A DNA stretch of 64,000 nucleotides from Helianthus annuus (lineage: Eukaryota > Streptophyta > Magnoliopsida > Asterales > Asteraceae), in NCBI RefSeq assembly GCF_002127325.2, contig NC_035443.2:25715050-25779049 (forward strand), read 5' to 3'. Position numbers and translations under genes: made by a program. Positions within the stretch are counted from its first letter, which is position 1. Each line of letters starts with the position of its first letter. The notes beneath the pieces are model-generated. The model saw only the letters and a list, made by a program, of their open reading frames with translations, ran no database searches and was not told the origin of the DNA. Below are positions 23,209-35,540 of the stretch, piece by piece.

Positions 23209-23461
23209 TATGAATATAAATGTGTATGTAAGGAAAAATGAGTTATGAGAGTACGGTGAAAGAGATAAGAGAAAAGGTTGTTTATAAGAAGAGAGAAAAT
23301 ATGTAAGCGAGGCAAGAAACATAAATAGTTGGGCGAGTGTCATATGAACACTAAAAAATACCTCCTAAAATAAAAGCCAATCTATGAATCAAACTAAATT
23401 CGGATCAAGTTTGTTGGATATACTATTGACAAGAAGGGAAAGTTTAAAAGATAAATAAGAC
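23209..23461. other. Short spacer
   Basis: A+T-rich sequence between the Helitron and the SINE; AGAGA-rich, no gene. Confidence 0.3.
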
Positions 23462-23480
23462 ACTTATTTCAAAGTGGCCA

Positions 23481-23770
23481 ATGACCTTCTGGTTCAGTGG
23501 TGTGGAAAGTGCTTGAGTTCTCAAATGAGGCTCAGGTTCGATCCCCATTAACTGCAAGTAAGGTGGTAAGGTTTACCTATCTTGGTGGGGTTCCTGACCG
23601 GGGTCACGGGTTCGAGCCTGGCAGTCGAGATTAAGTTTCCACGAGGTGCGAGGAAGGGCTCCGCACTGCACTCCCCCTCATTCGAACCCGGGTGGCTGTG
23701 CTTCTGATAAAAAAGGTTGAAGCGCAGTCGGTAGTAGGTTTCCAATCAATCTACACCTTTCAAAAAAAAA
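23481..23770 (+). mobile_element. tRNA-derived SINE (290 bp) with 19-bp target duplication
   Basis: A pol III internal promoter is visible: an A-box-like TGGTTCAGTGGTGTGG near 23490 and a B box GGTTCGATCCCC at about 23533-23544. A second GGTTCGAGCCTGG follows at about 23608. The element ends in a run of A. It is bordered by ACTTATTTCAAAGTGGCCA (23462-23480) and the same word with one mismatch (23771-23789), typical of LINE-mediated insertion. The reading frame on the minus strand is fortuitous. Confidence 0.85.
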
Positions 23771-23789
23771 ACTTATTTCAAAGTGACCA

Positions 23790-24779
23790 AAAGATAATTT
23801 ATAAATTTGGAACATAAGTGAAAAAACGTACATCACTTGAAGGACTTCACTTAGAAAAAATCAACTAAATATCAACCCCATGCAGAAGCTCTTCCTTTTT
23901 AATCTCCCTAGTTCGTACTTCCATTCATCATATTCAACCAACAATCAAGTTACCTCCATACCACAGTCATTCATTTCATCGAAAATCAACTAAATATTAC
24001 CTAATACATCATGCATTCAACAAGACTTGGACATGGGTGGTATAGTCGCCACCCCTACCTCGATAGATGGGTTTCAATCTTATTCATCAAATCACTTCAA
24101 ATTATTCATAAACTAATTTCTATTTGGTGATTCTAACACACATTTATGCTTATTAACATATGAAATCAAAGATCAATCACATACCCATTACTTGCATTGC
24201 AAGCTCATCAAATAAGAATCTGTAACTTACCACATGTTTGTTAGGGCTAGATGATGCTAAATATTAATCCATGCATCGGATCCCCTTCAATTTGCTAAAG
24301 TTCCACACTTGCTCTTGAGAGGTTTTCACCTCTTCTCTTCTCTTCTCTTCTCTCTTTCCATACACAACACACACCTACATATACTAAGGTTTTCATGTTC
24401 TAAAAACCTTACTTCAAACCTCCCTAAAATTTAAGCCTTCATGTTTTCTATTTTATCCCAATTTGTCCCCAACTTCATTCCCTACTATATATCTTATATT
24501 TTAACTAAGTTAACTAACTTAGTTATCTCATTTCATACCATGACACAAGAAAACATACTAGTGAATTAAAATTCGGGTTTTGTGGGCGTTACAGTTGGTC
24601 CACACAAATTCGTAAGTGACCATATGTACTATGTCTTAGCTACAACATTAAAAAGAAATTGTGACAGTTAATAAGTTAATAACTGATGTGCGTGCGGGTG
24701 TATATATATATTTTTAGATATTTTTAGCTCTTTTTACTCGCCGATTTCAAGTTTTAAATTTATAAAACACGATATTCTA
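23790..24779. other. Non-coding intergenic sequence
   Basis: No gene is visible. A CT-rich patch with TCTTCTCTTCTC repeats lies near 24330-24360. The stretch may be an old retrotransposon remnant, but neither ends nor coding domains support that. Confidence 0.3.
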
Positions 24780-26374
24780 CTATCATACACACACGCTAGG
24801 GCAAGTATACCCATCGTGGACGTAGTATAGTGATGGCAAGATAACGAGGTCGTCCAAGGACACAAGAGCTTTTAATACCGGCTTATCGTCAACGTCTAAT
24901 CGAACCAACTTTTGAGAAAAGATTTTTAAGCTAATAAAAAGATAAAAACAGAAAATAAAAATAAAATAAAATGATAGACAAGAAAGAATCACTTGGATCC
25001 AACTTATCTTTCATATACCCCTTTGATGATTTCCGCACTTTGGGCATTTTAAGAGATTATCTTAGTTATAGTAGTAGGCCCCTCTTCCAAGGCAACGTTA
25101 CCCTCAACCTAGTGGTTTGAATCAGCAAGGATACAATCCCACTAAGTTGGATTATTGAAAGATAATTAAGTAAGTTATTAATGCAAAATGTGTGAGGCCG
25201 ATCACCCTCAACCCGCTGGTCTGAGTTAGTAAGGATACAGTCCTCGCGGGGTTGGTTTAATGTTTTAATAAAAGTTTAAGAATAAGGGATTCAAGCTTTT
25301 TTGCACCTCTCCCGTTGTGGGTAATACCCGCTCCGACTCGTGAGGTGTTACTGGGCTTGAATCAGGTTCTCGCAGGATCTGTGCACTGAACGAGACATAG
25401 AATTACCCAAACCACCCTTCTAACCCCCTTCCAGGCAATTAACATGCTTTATATAGACCGTAAAGACATGAATATGTTGAATCAACGAACATATGAAGAA
25501 TGATTGAGTAAATTCGCCTTCAATAAAAAAAACCCATTTATTAACGTCATTAATACGTACCCAATTAAAAAGTAGCCAAAGATTGGAAATCATAAAAGAA
25601 AATACATAAAAGAAAAGTCTTCACCAAGTGATGTAAGAATTTAGCCAAGCATGGTGCCTTTGTTTGACAAAGATTCTTATGATCAATCTTGGATCCCGAG
25701 ACTACACACACACACTCTAAAGATGGAAAATGGACGATGGTGGTGGATGATGGTGTTGTAGTGGTGGCAAGTGAGAGAGAAGTGGTTTGCCAATGGATGA
25801 GTTGAAGTGGAACCAAACACTCCTATTTATAGCTGTAAATAGAAGCTTTAGCGCGGCCCGTGCCCGCCTGGCATGACCCCGTGCCCACCTATCTCTCTCT
25901 CATCCTCATTAACTGCTTGTCAGATATTGTACTAACACGGCCCCACGTGTCAACGGCATGGCCCGTGGCCAAAGTACTTGTTGTACTATCGTAGATTCTG
26001 CAAATCTTTGAGTTGACCACGCCCCGTGTTAGCTTAGCACGGCCTCGTGTTGGCTGCCATTTTTGTCTTTTGCAGTTGTCTTTTTCTTCTGCCCAGTATC
26101 GATATTCGGACACGGCCCGTGTCAGGTGGACACGACCCCGTGTCGGCCTTCTGTTCTTGTTATTTTGAGGTTTGGATGTGAGTCGGGGCTTGGCGATCTA
26201 CGACAATTCCTTCTTCTTTGCATTTATGTAGGATTTTGCTGTCTTTTTGCTCCTTTTGCAAATTTAAGCTCTTTTATCCGTGAAAATATAAAAGGAACGA
26301 AAACACGAGCTTTTTCCAACATTAGTACTAAAAAAGGGTTGCTTTTACGCCGTATTTGACATAATTTATATGTT
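24780..26374. repeat. Probable retrotransposon non-coding remnant with CACGG-type motifs
   Basis: Three CAACC-C-CT-GT-T-G blocks (about 25090, 25205) and GAGGTGTTACTGGGC-type phrases look like degenerate repeats. Between 25850 and 26145 the words CACGGCCCGTG, CACGACCCCGTG and CACGCCCCGTG recur at least eight times. Such motif clusters are common in LTRs and untranslated regions of gypsy-type elements, which is the best guess. No coding domain is found. Confidence 0.4.
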
Positions 26375-26654
26375 GTATTTGTTAGCAACCATATATTGTA
26401 TATTTTGTCTATAGATATCCTGTAATCGTCTCCTAGCAATTAGGATATTTAGTTTCCATAGATAACTTGTATCCTGTAATTATTTGTACGTTTGTTATCA
26501 ATGAGAAGATCAACCTTTGATAAACTTTCATGGTATCAGAGCAGGTTGCTCTATACCCTAGCCGCCCCTCTCCTTCTTTTCACTGACTTCGGCCAGTTCA
26601 TCTCCCCTACCCCCTGCTTCTTTGCCGATTCACTCTGTTGTCCAGCCCTAAAAT

Positions 26655-27770
26655 ATGGTAGACACTCTCAACGTAACCGAACCCGAACCCACCAAAGTAG
26701 TTTCAGCAGAACCCACCAAACTTGCACTTCAATCGCTCCACCCTGTATATTCGGTGATGAATATTTAGCAGAAGATTCGTGTTCTCGACGGTGTAAAGGT
26801 CACGTACGCATCTTCGGTTCGGCTGTTTCAACTTCATTGTCGCGGTTACCGGGTCCTCTCGCACATTGACGGTACGCCGCCCCCTGCAGAGACTGATCCT
26901 GCATATGACTCGTGGATGGAAATTGATTCCATCGTCCTCTAATGGATCTAGGGTACACTATCCGATGACTTGCTTGGCCGTGTTTTCTTTGGCACACCCA
27001 CTGCGCATCAAGTGTGGACTCGTGTTCAGAACCTGTTTCACTGTAATAAAGGAGCGCGAATTGCTGCCTTAGAACATGATTTCGCTAACATTACTCTCAA
27101 GTCCCAACCTTCTTTGGAAGCTTATTTCAGAAGTTGCGAGAAATTGTTGACCAACTGAATGATCTCCTTGACACACCGGTTGATGACAAGCGCCTAGTGC
27201 TGCAAATGGTGCGTGGTTTGCCCACCGAGTTCGACACTATGGGTTCAATCATCAATCAGGCTCTCCCACCTTGGGAAGAAGCATGTGAAATGTTGCTCAA
27301 TGACAAGAAACATCGCACTGCCCGCGACCTTCTTGACGGGTCTTCAGTCGTCGCTGCCACTCAAACCAACCCGCGTGAACCACCTGTTTCGGCCCCTTCC
27401 CAGCCGTCAAACTTCACCCGTGACCCACCTCCGTGTGAAAACCGTTCACGGTCCACCAACTTCCATAACTGGGGCGTGGCCGTGGCCAGGGGACTCGTAA
27501 CAACACCTCCTCCTTCCCTCGAAACAACTACAACAACACTCAACCCACTGCCGCCACACCTCCCTACCCGTATTGGGCCCCTCCTCCTTATTGGGCTCCG
27601 CCACCCTGTCCTTACCCAACCACCGGCCCATGGCAGCAGCCCTGGTCACCCTACGGCCCGCCATCTCAGCCTGTGGCCCAGCAGCAACCCAACACTTCTT
27701 CTTCTGGTTCGGCCCAACCCAACAATACACAAGCCCAGGCACACTACACTGACTTAGATGCTTTGGATCC
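26655..27770 (+). pseudogene. copia gag, broken
   Basis: It starts at the ATG 26655 (MVDTLNVTEPEP...). The capsid-type region (WMEIDSIV, VWTRVQNLF, ALEHDFANI, VLQMVRGLP, WEEACEMLL) is of the copia gag UBN2 type. Stops occur near 26767 and 26941, and the frame changes at about 27130 in the LEAYF segment. The tail after 27400 is proline-rich. The product would have formed the virus-like particle. Confidence 0.75.
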
Positions 27771-27799
27771 TACCCAGATTGCTCAAGCTCTATTTCTCT

Positions 27800-29267
27800 T
27801 GACTCAGAAGATGAAAATTGGGATATGGACACAGGTGCAACTTCACATGTGACTCTCAATCAAGGTAATCTCTCAACTTTATCTCAGTATTCTCACATAA
27901 AGTCCGTATTGGTTGGTAATGGCGACCGTTTACCAGTACTTGGATCCGGTCACACCACTCTTGCAACCCAGTCCAAAACATTTCATCTAAAAAATGTCCT
28001 TTATAATCCACACTTCATTAAAAATCTTATTTCTGTTCGCCAATTTACCATTGATAATTGCGTGTCAGTTGAATTTGATCCGTTTGGTTTTTTTTGAAGG
28101 ACTACAAGGATGGCACGCTTCTAAGCCGCCACAATAGCTCGAGCGGTCTCTACTCCTTCACCAAGGACTCTTTGGCAACGACGTGTGTTTCCATCCCCTC
28201 CTCCCAGTCTTGGAATGAACGCTTTGGTCACCCGGGTCGCCATGTCATAGATTTTCTTAGTTCCAATTATGGTTTGCCTTGTAATAAACTTGATGTCTCT
28301 CATGTTTGTCATGCTTGCTAGCTTTCTAAGAATGAAAGACTTCCTTTTTCTGATTCTATTACTAATACATCCATGCCATTTTCTATTGTTCATTGTGACT
28401 TGTGGACTTCACCCGTACTTAGTACTGCAGGTTTCAAATACTACATGGTTCTAATCGATGATTTCACGCAATATACTTGGGTGTACCCTCTAAAATTCAA
28501 ATCTGAAACTTATACCAAATTTACACACTTTTATTCCTTTGTTGAAACCCAATTTAAACTTAAAATTCAACAATTTCAATGTGACATAGGGAGGGATTCA
28601 ACAATCATACTTTTCTTGAGTTTGCAAATAAACACGGGATTCAATTCCGTTTCTCTTGTCCTCATATGTCTCAACAAAATGGCAAAGCCGAGCGCATGAT
28701 ACGGGTCGCCTCAATGACATCATTCTATCCTTGCTCCTCCACGCGTCCCTACCCTCCAAATTTTGGGTTGAGGCCATTCATACCGCCTTCTATCTCCATA
28801 ATATTCTACCTATAAAAACCCTCCATAACCTCACCCCTTGTGCCGCCCTATATCACCGTCACCTGGCCTATGACCACCTACGTGTCTTTGGAGCGCTTGT
28901 TACCCTAACGAGTCCTCCACTCGCCCTCATAAACTTCACCCCAAATCTTCCTTACGCGTTTTTTCTCGACTACCCCGCCAACTACAGAGGGTACCGCTGC
29001 CTCGAGGTATCCACGGGAAAAATCATTTTCTCTCGCCATGTCACTTTTGCCGAAACATTTTTCCCCCTGGCCACCTCTTCAGATCCCAAACCCTCATCGT
29101 CGTTCTGTGACCCTACTCCCACTCCTTTTTCCTTTCCCACATCCTTCCACACACACCATACACCCACACCACAACACCCCCTAGTCGATCACCTAGGACA
29201 ACATCAGTTTTCCTTCGGTCCTCCAACACACTCCCCCGCAAACCCGTCTGACCCACCCAACAACTAA
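27800..29267 (+). pseudogene. copia protease and integrase region, broken
   Basis: The aspartic protease motif MDTGATSHVT is at 27825. A GAG-pre-integrase zinc region (FGHPGRH ... CHAC) ends at a stop at about 28319. The integrase core follows with HCDLW, DDFTQYTWVYPL and QNGKAERM, spread over three frames. After the core comes YRCLEVSTGKIIFSRHVTF and a Pro-rich linker ending at 29267. The frame is broken at about 28095, 28320, 28600 and 28690. Confidence 0.75.
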
Positions 29268-29269
29268 AT

Positions 29270-29542
29270 TAGTCAGTTAAGCAGGCTACGGTCGTTTATT
29301 GTGATAATATATCGGTCGTTTATCTCACCCAGAATCCGGTACAACACCAAAGAACGAAGCATGTTGAGTTAGATATTCATTTTGTTCGGGATAAAGTATG
29401 GATCTGTGATGTTCGTGTCCTTCATGTTCCAGCGGATTATCAGTATGCCGATATTTTTACTAAAGGATTATCCAAGCAGCTGTTTACCCGTTTCCGTTCC
29501 AGTTTGTGCCTTCGACCAGCTACGGCTCAAACTGCGGGGGTC
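29270..29542 (+). pseudogene. copia RNase H C-terminus after deletion of reverse transcriptase
   Basis: The segment encodes the end of a copia RNase H (KHVELDIHFVRDKVW, VPADYQYADIFTKGLSKQLF). It follows the integrase tail directly, so about 1.5 kb coding for reverse transcriptase has been lost. The C-terminal words run into the purine tract and 3' LTR. Confidence 0.7.
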
Positions 29543-29698
29543 TGTTAGCAACCGTATATTGTATATTTTGTCTATAGATATCCTGTAATCGTCTCCTAGC
29601 AATTAGGATATTTAGTTTCCATAGATAACTTGTATCCTGTAATTATTTATACGTTTGTTATCAATGAGAAGATCAACCTTTGATAAACTTTCAGTATT

Positions 29699-30499
29699 TT
29701 GATCACATCAGTAACATCTGGCCAACTTTTCTACAGTGGCTAGTGATTGTCACTTTTTTTTACTAAAAGTGTGGTTAAAGGTTTCAAAAAGATGTGTTTT
29801 GGTCACATGAATAAAAAAATCAAACAAACATCGTGGCAGTAGGTCACACTTTTCAAGTTATGGCTCGTAAATATCATAATTTTTTTTTCTAAAAGTGTGG
29901 CTAAAGGTTTTGATCAACTGTTATATAATGGTCATATTAATAACAAAATACGTGGCTAAAAGTGTTTTAAAATGTTATAAATGACTTTTAGCCACACATT
30001 TATTCGAATTTGTGGCAAGGCGGTTTGGCAAATCTGTGCTTGTAGTCGGTTTTAACGTAGTGGATACATACAATCACTTTTATGATACATATAATCATTT
30101 TTAAGATGATAAAACTATTAACACATGTGATAAAGTGTAGATATAATGCGCACGCTACTAGAAATAAATGTTTCATTGAAGAAAATTTCACCAACAACTA
30201 AATTAGTCAGTGATAACCGACGGACCACGACACACAAACAAACAAATGTACCATGTAATACCCACTCATGTTGATAAGAAATGGGAAGGGTTGAATGAAA
30301 GCAGAACTTACTACTATCCCAAGGGATAAAACGGTTGCTCCTATTAACTTTTTGATGTGTACATTATAGTAATATAAATAACACAAGGGGTGGTTAAAAG
30401 AATTAATGATAATTAATAGTAAACCACCACCAGCATACAATGGTGAGTAAATTATACTAGTGATAAAAAAGGGAATTAATAAAGATACACCCTTAAATC
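29699..30499. repeat. Unclassified repeat with TGTGGCTAAA motifs
   Basis: Words of the type AAAAGTGTGGCTAAAGGT and their complements (AGCCACAC) recur between 29700 and 30000. Such sub-terminal repeats are frequent in CACTA transposons, but no CACTA end with a 3-bp duplication was found. The copia element inserted at its left border. No gene. Confidence 0.35.
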
Positions 30500-30655
30500 T
30501 TGTTTTGACATCTTTTATACGAGTCGTATAATCCTACATGACCCGTATAGATCAAGACAATAATAATATTATATGGGTCGTATAACAATCTATATGACTC
30601 ATATAATGCTATACGGGTCATATAGGTCAACACAAAAATAACATTCCCTGATTTT
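30500..30655. repeat. Repeat with CGTATA-type palindromes, copy 2
   Basis: Second copy of the sequence at 1-155 in the same orientation. It stands next to gypsy pol sequence (30683 on), which suggests it belongs to the 3' part of that element. Confidence 0.5.
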
Positions 30656-30682
30656 TTTGTAATTCATCCCACTATTTGATGT

Positions 30683-31109
30683 TTGACTTGATAAGGGCTC
30701 GAAACAAAGTACCTAAGGTTCGATTAGTTACCTCGGTTTGACGATCTGTTTGTGGATGGCTAGCGATGCTAAACTTCAACTATGTTCCCATTTTCCTCCT
30801 TAATGTCAACCAAAAGTGGCTAAGAAACTTCACATCACGATAACTAACCATCATTTTAGCAACCCGTGTAAACGTACAACCTCCCAAAAATACAAATTTT
30901 CAATCTAGACAACATCAAACGTGGTGTGGCATGGGATAAAATGAGCCATTTTGGAAAAAAAAAAAAAAAAAAAGTCAATAACAACCATTATGGAATCCTT
31001 ATTCAGTGTGTGGGGTAATCCGGTTATGAAATCTAAACTCATATCTTCCCAATGGATAGTGGGTACGGGTAATGGCATGTATAACCCGTGAGGATGGTTG
31101 TGTACTTTG
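30683..31109 (-). pseudogene. Gypsy element C: integrase core, part 1 of a split pol
   Basis: The minus strand encodes [15 protein letters not shown], then after a run of T a SKMAHFIPC segment, and further on ASHPQTDRQTEVTNRTLGTL: the integrase core of a Ty3/gypsy pol with the conserved D-D-E landmarks. A poly-T expansion (poly-A on plus, 30954-30974) and stops disable it. The upstream part of the same gene is at 58826-60279, more than 27 kb away; the split point carries the target duplication CTTTG. Confidence 0.8.
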
Positions 31110-32713
31110 TGTAACACCCCAAAAATGATATATATATAGATAAATATGTGTGTATATAAATATATGTGTGTACATGCTTGTATATTAAATGACAAAATTA
31201 ATAACTAGTAACTAGGAACATTGGACCGAGTCAAACACTCATGAGACTATAACAAAAAAAAGAACGAGTTATGATTATTTAAAAAAAGAAAAAAAAAAAA
31301 ACAACAAACTTGAGGGACCTAGCTTGACCAAAATGAAACTAGATGTTTTAAAACATCAAGTTTGAAACAACACACACGTGTGTGCTTGTGTCGACCAGAG
31401 AAAAAGAAAAAGGAGGGAGCCCTCAAGTTAACCTAAATCATCAATTTTAAAATCGGGTCTAAAGTTAGTGCATGAACCGAAAATACTGATCACCTAAACT
31501 AGGAGATCATAAGGTATGTTGAAAATTTGATAATGGTGAAGTGAAGGTTTTTGATGAACACTAGTAATTGCAATTCAAGTATGAATTGTGGATGTTAGAG
31601 TAAAATGTCACACCCTGGCTTTTGCAGAAGCGTTGGTTTATTTGGTGTGACTTCTTAATACTATAGCAACAATCATAATAATGCTATATGAAAATAAAAC
31701 ACATGATGATCACCCATTCATTGAATTTAAAGTTACCACAACATCATTGTTTAAAATGTCAACACATAAAACAAGTTACAACATGACATGATTAACACGT
31801 GTTCACATGACACAACAAAAGACTTGAATAAAAACATGGTTTAAGGACATGTAACCCGTCCAGGTAAGGGTTACACCTCCTAAACCTGGATGACATCATT
31901 ATTCCCTACGCAGCTTGACACGATTGCACACTTCGCCAGATCCATTAATTTCCTGAAATACATGTAGTTTGAAAAATCAACAAAAGTTGAGCGAGTTCAT
32001 GTAAAAGTGAGTATGTATAAACCTTTCATGTATGAGTAAAAGTCCCTGGTATGTAGCAATAAGGAAAAAAAAAAGAGATCATCAATGGGTTGCAAAGCCA
32101 CTGGTATGTGTGAAAAGGTGCAGGAAGACTCAAACCTGGCAAATTTGTTACCGGGCTTCGGCTGTAAGACAAAGTCACCTCTATGGGCCGCCCCGGCCTC
32201 ACGGGTGTGGGCTCGCTACACCCAAATAGATCTATCACTCTTGTGTCCCTAGGTCCTAACAACGAGGATTGATGGCCTTAAGTGTTGTACCCACCCCCCA
32301 CATGATCTAGTAGTAAAAACCCTCCCTATGCTAACCATACCATGTAAGTAAAAGTTTGTAATATTTGCCACATGTATCTCACCTCCGAAGTATAATACTG
32401 AAAACAGTAAGGAGAAAAGGGGGACATGAACTCACAGAAGTGCGTCTCCTGAAACAGAATCGTCAATCCCAACTCGGTCTGCTACGCGACGACCTACACG
32501 TACTAATGCCTATTAGACGGATGGGCCGTGCCTTGGCTTAGGGTTTAGTGTTTTGAATGGCGTTACTTTGATATTATCCCAAGCTTGTGACTACTTGTTA
32601 AAATAATAATAATTATTTTAACTTAACTTTTGTTTTTAGGAAAAATAGTTAGGCAACTATTTCGTATCCACACTTCTCAAGTATTTTATATGTGTTTCCT
32701 TCCCAAGGATGGG

Positions 32714-35540
32714 TGTAACACCCCGTGTTTTCGAAAGTCAAAGTCAAAGTCAAGATTGAAGTCAAAGGGAGAAAAGATTGCTAATTGCAATCTGCCTCTC
32801 CTTGACCAATCCCTGTTTTGACTTCTTTGACTGTCTGTAGTCTATTTTATGTTTTACGTTAATTGTATTATATGGAGTAATTTGTTAAAATCGAATTAAT
32901 CAAATTGTTTATCAATACGAATCGATTTACGACATTGAATAGCAGGAAGTAACAATGCGATAAAGTTAATTAAGGGATAATCGAACTAATCCAATCATCA
33001 TCGAACTCGAGACTCGAATTATGCGAATTTGGTATTAATATACGTGTGTGCGTGCCTTATGTGTTACTTGTGCGTGTCTACTTTATGTTATGTGTGGTGA
33101 TCAATCGAATCGAAACTCGAAACTCAATCAAACTCAATCGAAAATCGAATCATGATAATTGGTGGCGAAAAGACAGCGCGAGATAGGAATGCTTGTATGT
33201 AGATATAGTGGTTGGGATTAAAAGTAATTTGAATAGGTAACTCCATCGTATTCTCATCTATCGCAATCGAAATCGAAATATCAAAAATCGTCGCACCGAA
33301 CGCTCGAATCAGGCGACTGACCGATCAGGCTTCCAGCCGATCGAACAGCCAGCCGATCGGACTGCTGTCCGATTGGACATGCCATTCGATCGAGCTGCCT
33401 GTCCGATCGGCCAGCCATTTCCTCATTTGGAATCCTATAGTCACTCTCAAACTTTCTACTTTTGGAAACCTCTGACCGACTAGCTCGTGCTCCCCTCTTT
33501 TTCCCAGATTCCTTCCGATTCCGGTAAGATTTCATCCTAAATCTTGTACTTTCTTGATCTACACGCACTCCTACACCTTTCTATCTTTCAAATCTTGATT
33601 TCTAACCGTGAAATCATCAAGATTTAAGTGTTCTAGGATGATGTCTTCATGGGTTCTTGAAGAACTTCATGTTTTGGCCTCAATCCACCGAGAATAACTT
33701 GAATCTAGCTGATTTCCACATAAACAAACAAAGATCTGTAATAGATCTAAACATATACGCGGTGAAAAGGATTGAAAGATGGATTTTCCAAGTTTCTTTC
33801 AACCCTTTTACACTCAATGCCTTCAAACCGATAGAGACGAAGCTTGAGCCAACTTACTAATCATCCTAGTAAGCTGTGTGGCTCAGGATTCAAGTTCTAT
33901 CCACGAGGTTCATCGACTTCGGGTTAAACGTTAAACTCAGTTCCTAACTCATCGGCCGGATTTGGGTGATTCCTGTTCGAGCAGGAGAAACCAGTAGGAA
34001 CGAGGGTTCTATGGTTCAACTTGTGGTCAAAACACCTCGATATAACGACAAACAATCAGAACAGCCAAGTGTTAGACGAACAGGCCGACCCGGTCAGGAT
34101 GCTGACCGATCGGACTGCTGTCCGAACGGGCAGCCAGCCGATCGGATAGTCAGCCGATCGACCAGGCCAGCCGATCGGCTAGCACATGGTCCCACACTTG
34201 AACAATTTATTGAAGCCTAGTATTGAACGAACTGCTGTTCGATCGGACTACCGTCCGATCGGATTACTCTTCGGATCATGAGATACTATACTTCAACACT
34301 TAGTCGATTTTCAACATGTTCAACGCACTTGGAGTGCCACCCGATCGAACAGCCGTCCGACCAGGTGACACCCTGCTAAGAACCTGTCAACTGAAGTACC
34401 TAACCGATCGGTTAGCCGACCGATCGAACGACCGTTCGATCAACCGACCTGAAAGGTAAAGATACTTCAATGTTTTCAAATGCTACAACGAAAACTTCAA
34501 ACGTCAAACCATCATGCATAAACACATCCTTCTCAAAGGAAGAAACAATCCACTCGAACAGCCATTCGATCGGCCTACCGACCGACCGGACAACTGTCCG
34601 AACAGACAGTCAAACCGAACGGTCAGCCGTCCGATCGGACTACCGTTCGATCGACCAGCTATCCGACCCTCTAACACTTGTTTTCCGTTTTACGCGTTGC
34701 TTATCGTTATACTATCAAACTATTCAGGCTAACCCTACTCTCAAGTGCTCCCTTCAATCCATCAATCGCTGTGAGTATACTCGAACCCTTTTTGCTTTAG
34801 CACTTTTGGGTGTTACATACGTTACTTATTCTAAATCACAATCGGACACACTACTCAATTACTTTAAACGCTAACCGTTACCGCATGTATTACGTGACTA
34901 AATGAATGCTTATTGTTATGTTTACACGTGGAATGCTGTCCACCTGCCTTAACGGCGATAGTACTATAGTTTGGACTCAGCACCCGTTCACACGGGGGTT
35001 GTTAAGGACAATTACTTGCATGGATTACGGTGTTAATCATGTATTGCGAACTGCCTCGGGCAGTCAACCCGCAGTCACTGGTATCGGTAGATCCATGTCG
35101 ATAATTAACATGCTTCGTTTTCCTCTGTGTACGTGCTGGTTATGCGTAAACTATTTCGAACCCTATATGCTATTATCAAACTTGTATGCTCACCTTTACA
35201 TTTTATGTATTGACTTTATTTTAACGTATGTGACTGGTGTTTAAGATGCTTATCTGCTAGGAAGGCGAAGCTAGAATAAAAGTCTAGAGTATAGTTATCT
35301 GTAGATCTTGCAGCTTGAGTCTCTAGACATAGATAAACAATATTTATATTTAAATCTGAGTTGTCGGAACGGAATATTTGCCTGGATGCTTATCTGTAAT
35401 AATTTGTTTGCTATTTAAGGTACGGTATGGGACGTATTATATAAATTGAATAGTAATGACAATTGTTATGGAAGCTTCTGGACAATCTGTTTCGCTCAGT
35501 GCCATGCCCCGATGATTCCGCCGTCGGTTGGGGGGTGACA
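32714..35540 (+). repeat. 5' LTR of element G with CCGATCGG motif cluster
   Basis: It is 2.8 kb long and non-coding. Between 33300 and 34680 the words CCGATCGG, CCGATCGA, CCGTCCGATCGG and relatives occur in three clusters (33310-33410, 34080-34440, 34555-34670). The later part is T-rich. Positions 35430-35540 match the end of solo LTR E. Confidence 0.8.

Larger units (their letters stand above)
26380..29693 (+). mobile_element. Ty1/copia retrotransposon, internally deleted
   Basis: LTRs of 151 bp (26380-26530 and 29543-29693) begin TGTTAGCAACC, end AAACTTTCA and differ at two positions (bases 12 and 107 or so). Target duplication GTATT lies at 26375-26379 and 29694-29698. The primer-binding site TGGTATCAGAGC (initiator Met-tRNA) directly follows the 5' LTR (26531-26542) and a purine tract CTGCGGGGG precedes the 3' LTR. 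Domain order gag, protease, integrase, then only the end of RNase H: the reverse transcriptase is missing. Several stops and frameshifts make it non-autonomous. Confidence 0.9.

Noticed and set aside
23481..23560. Possible tRNA gene from the B-box GGTTCGATCCC
   Set aside because: No cloverleaf or anticodon arm can be folded; the 3' tail and target duplication show a SINE.
29700..30000. CACTA transposon
   Set aside because: TGTGGCTAAA motifs fit, but no CACTA end or 3-bp duplication was found.
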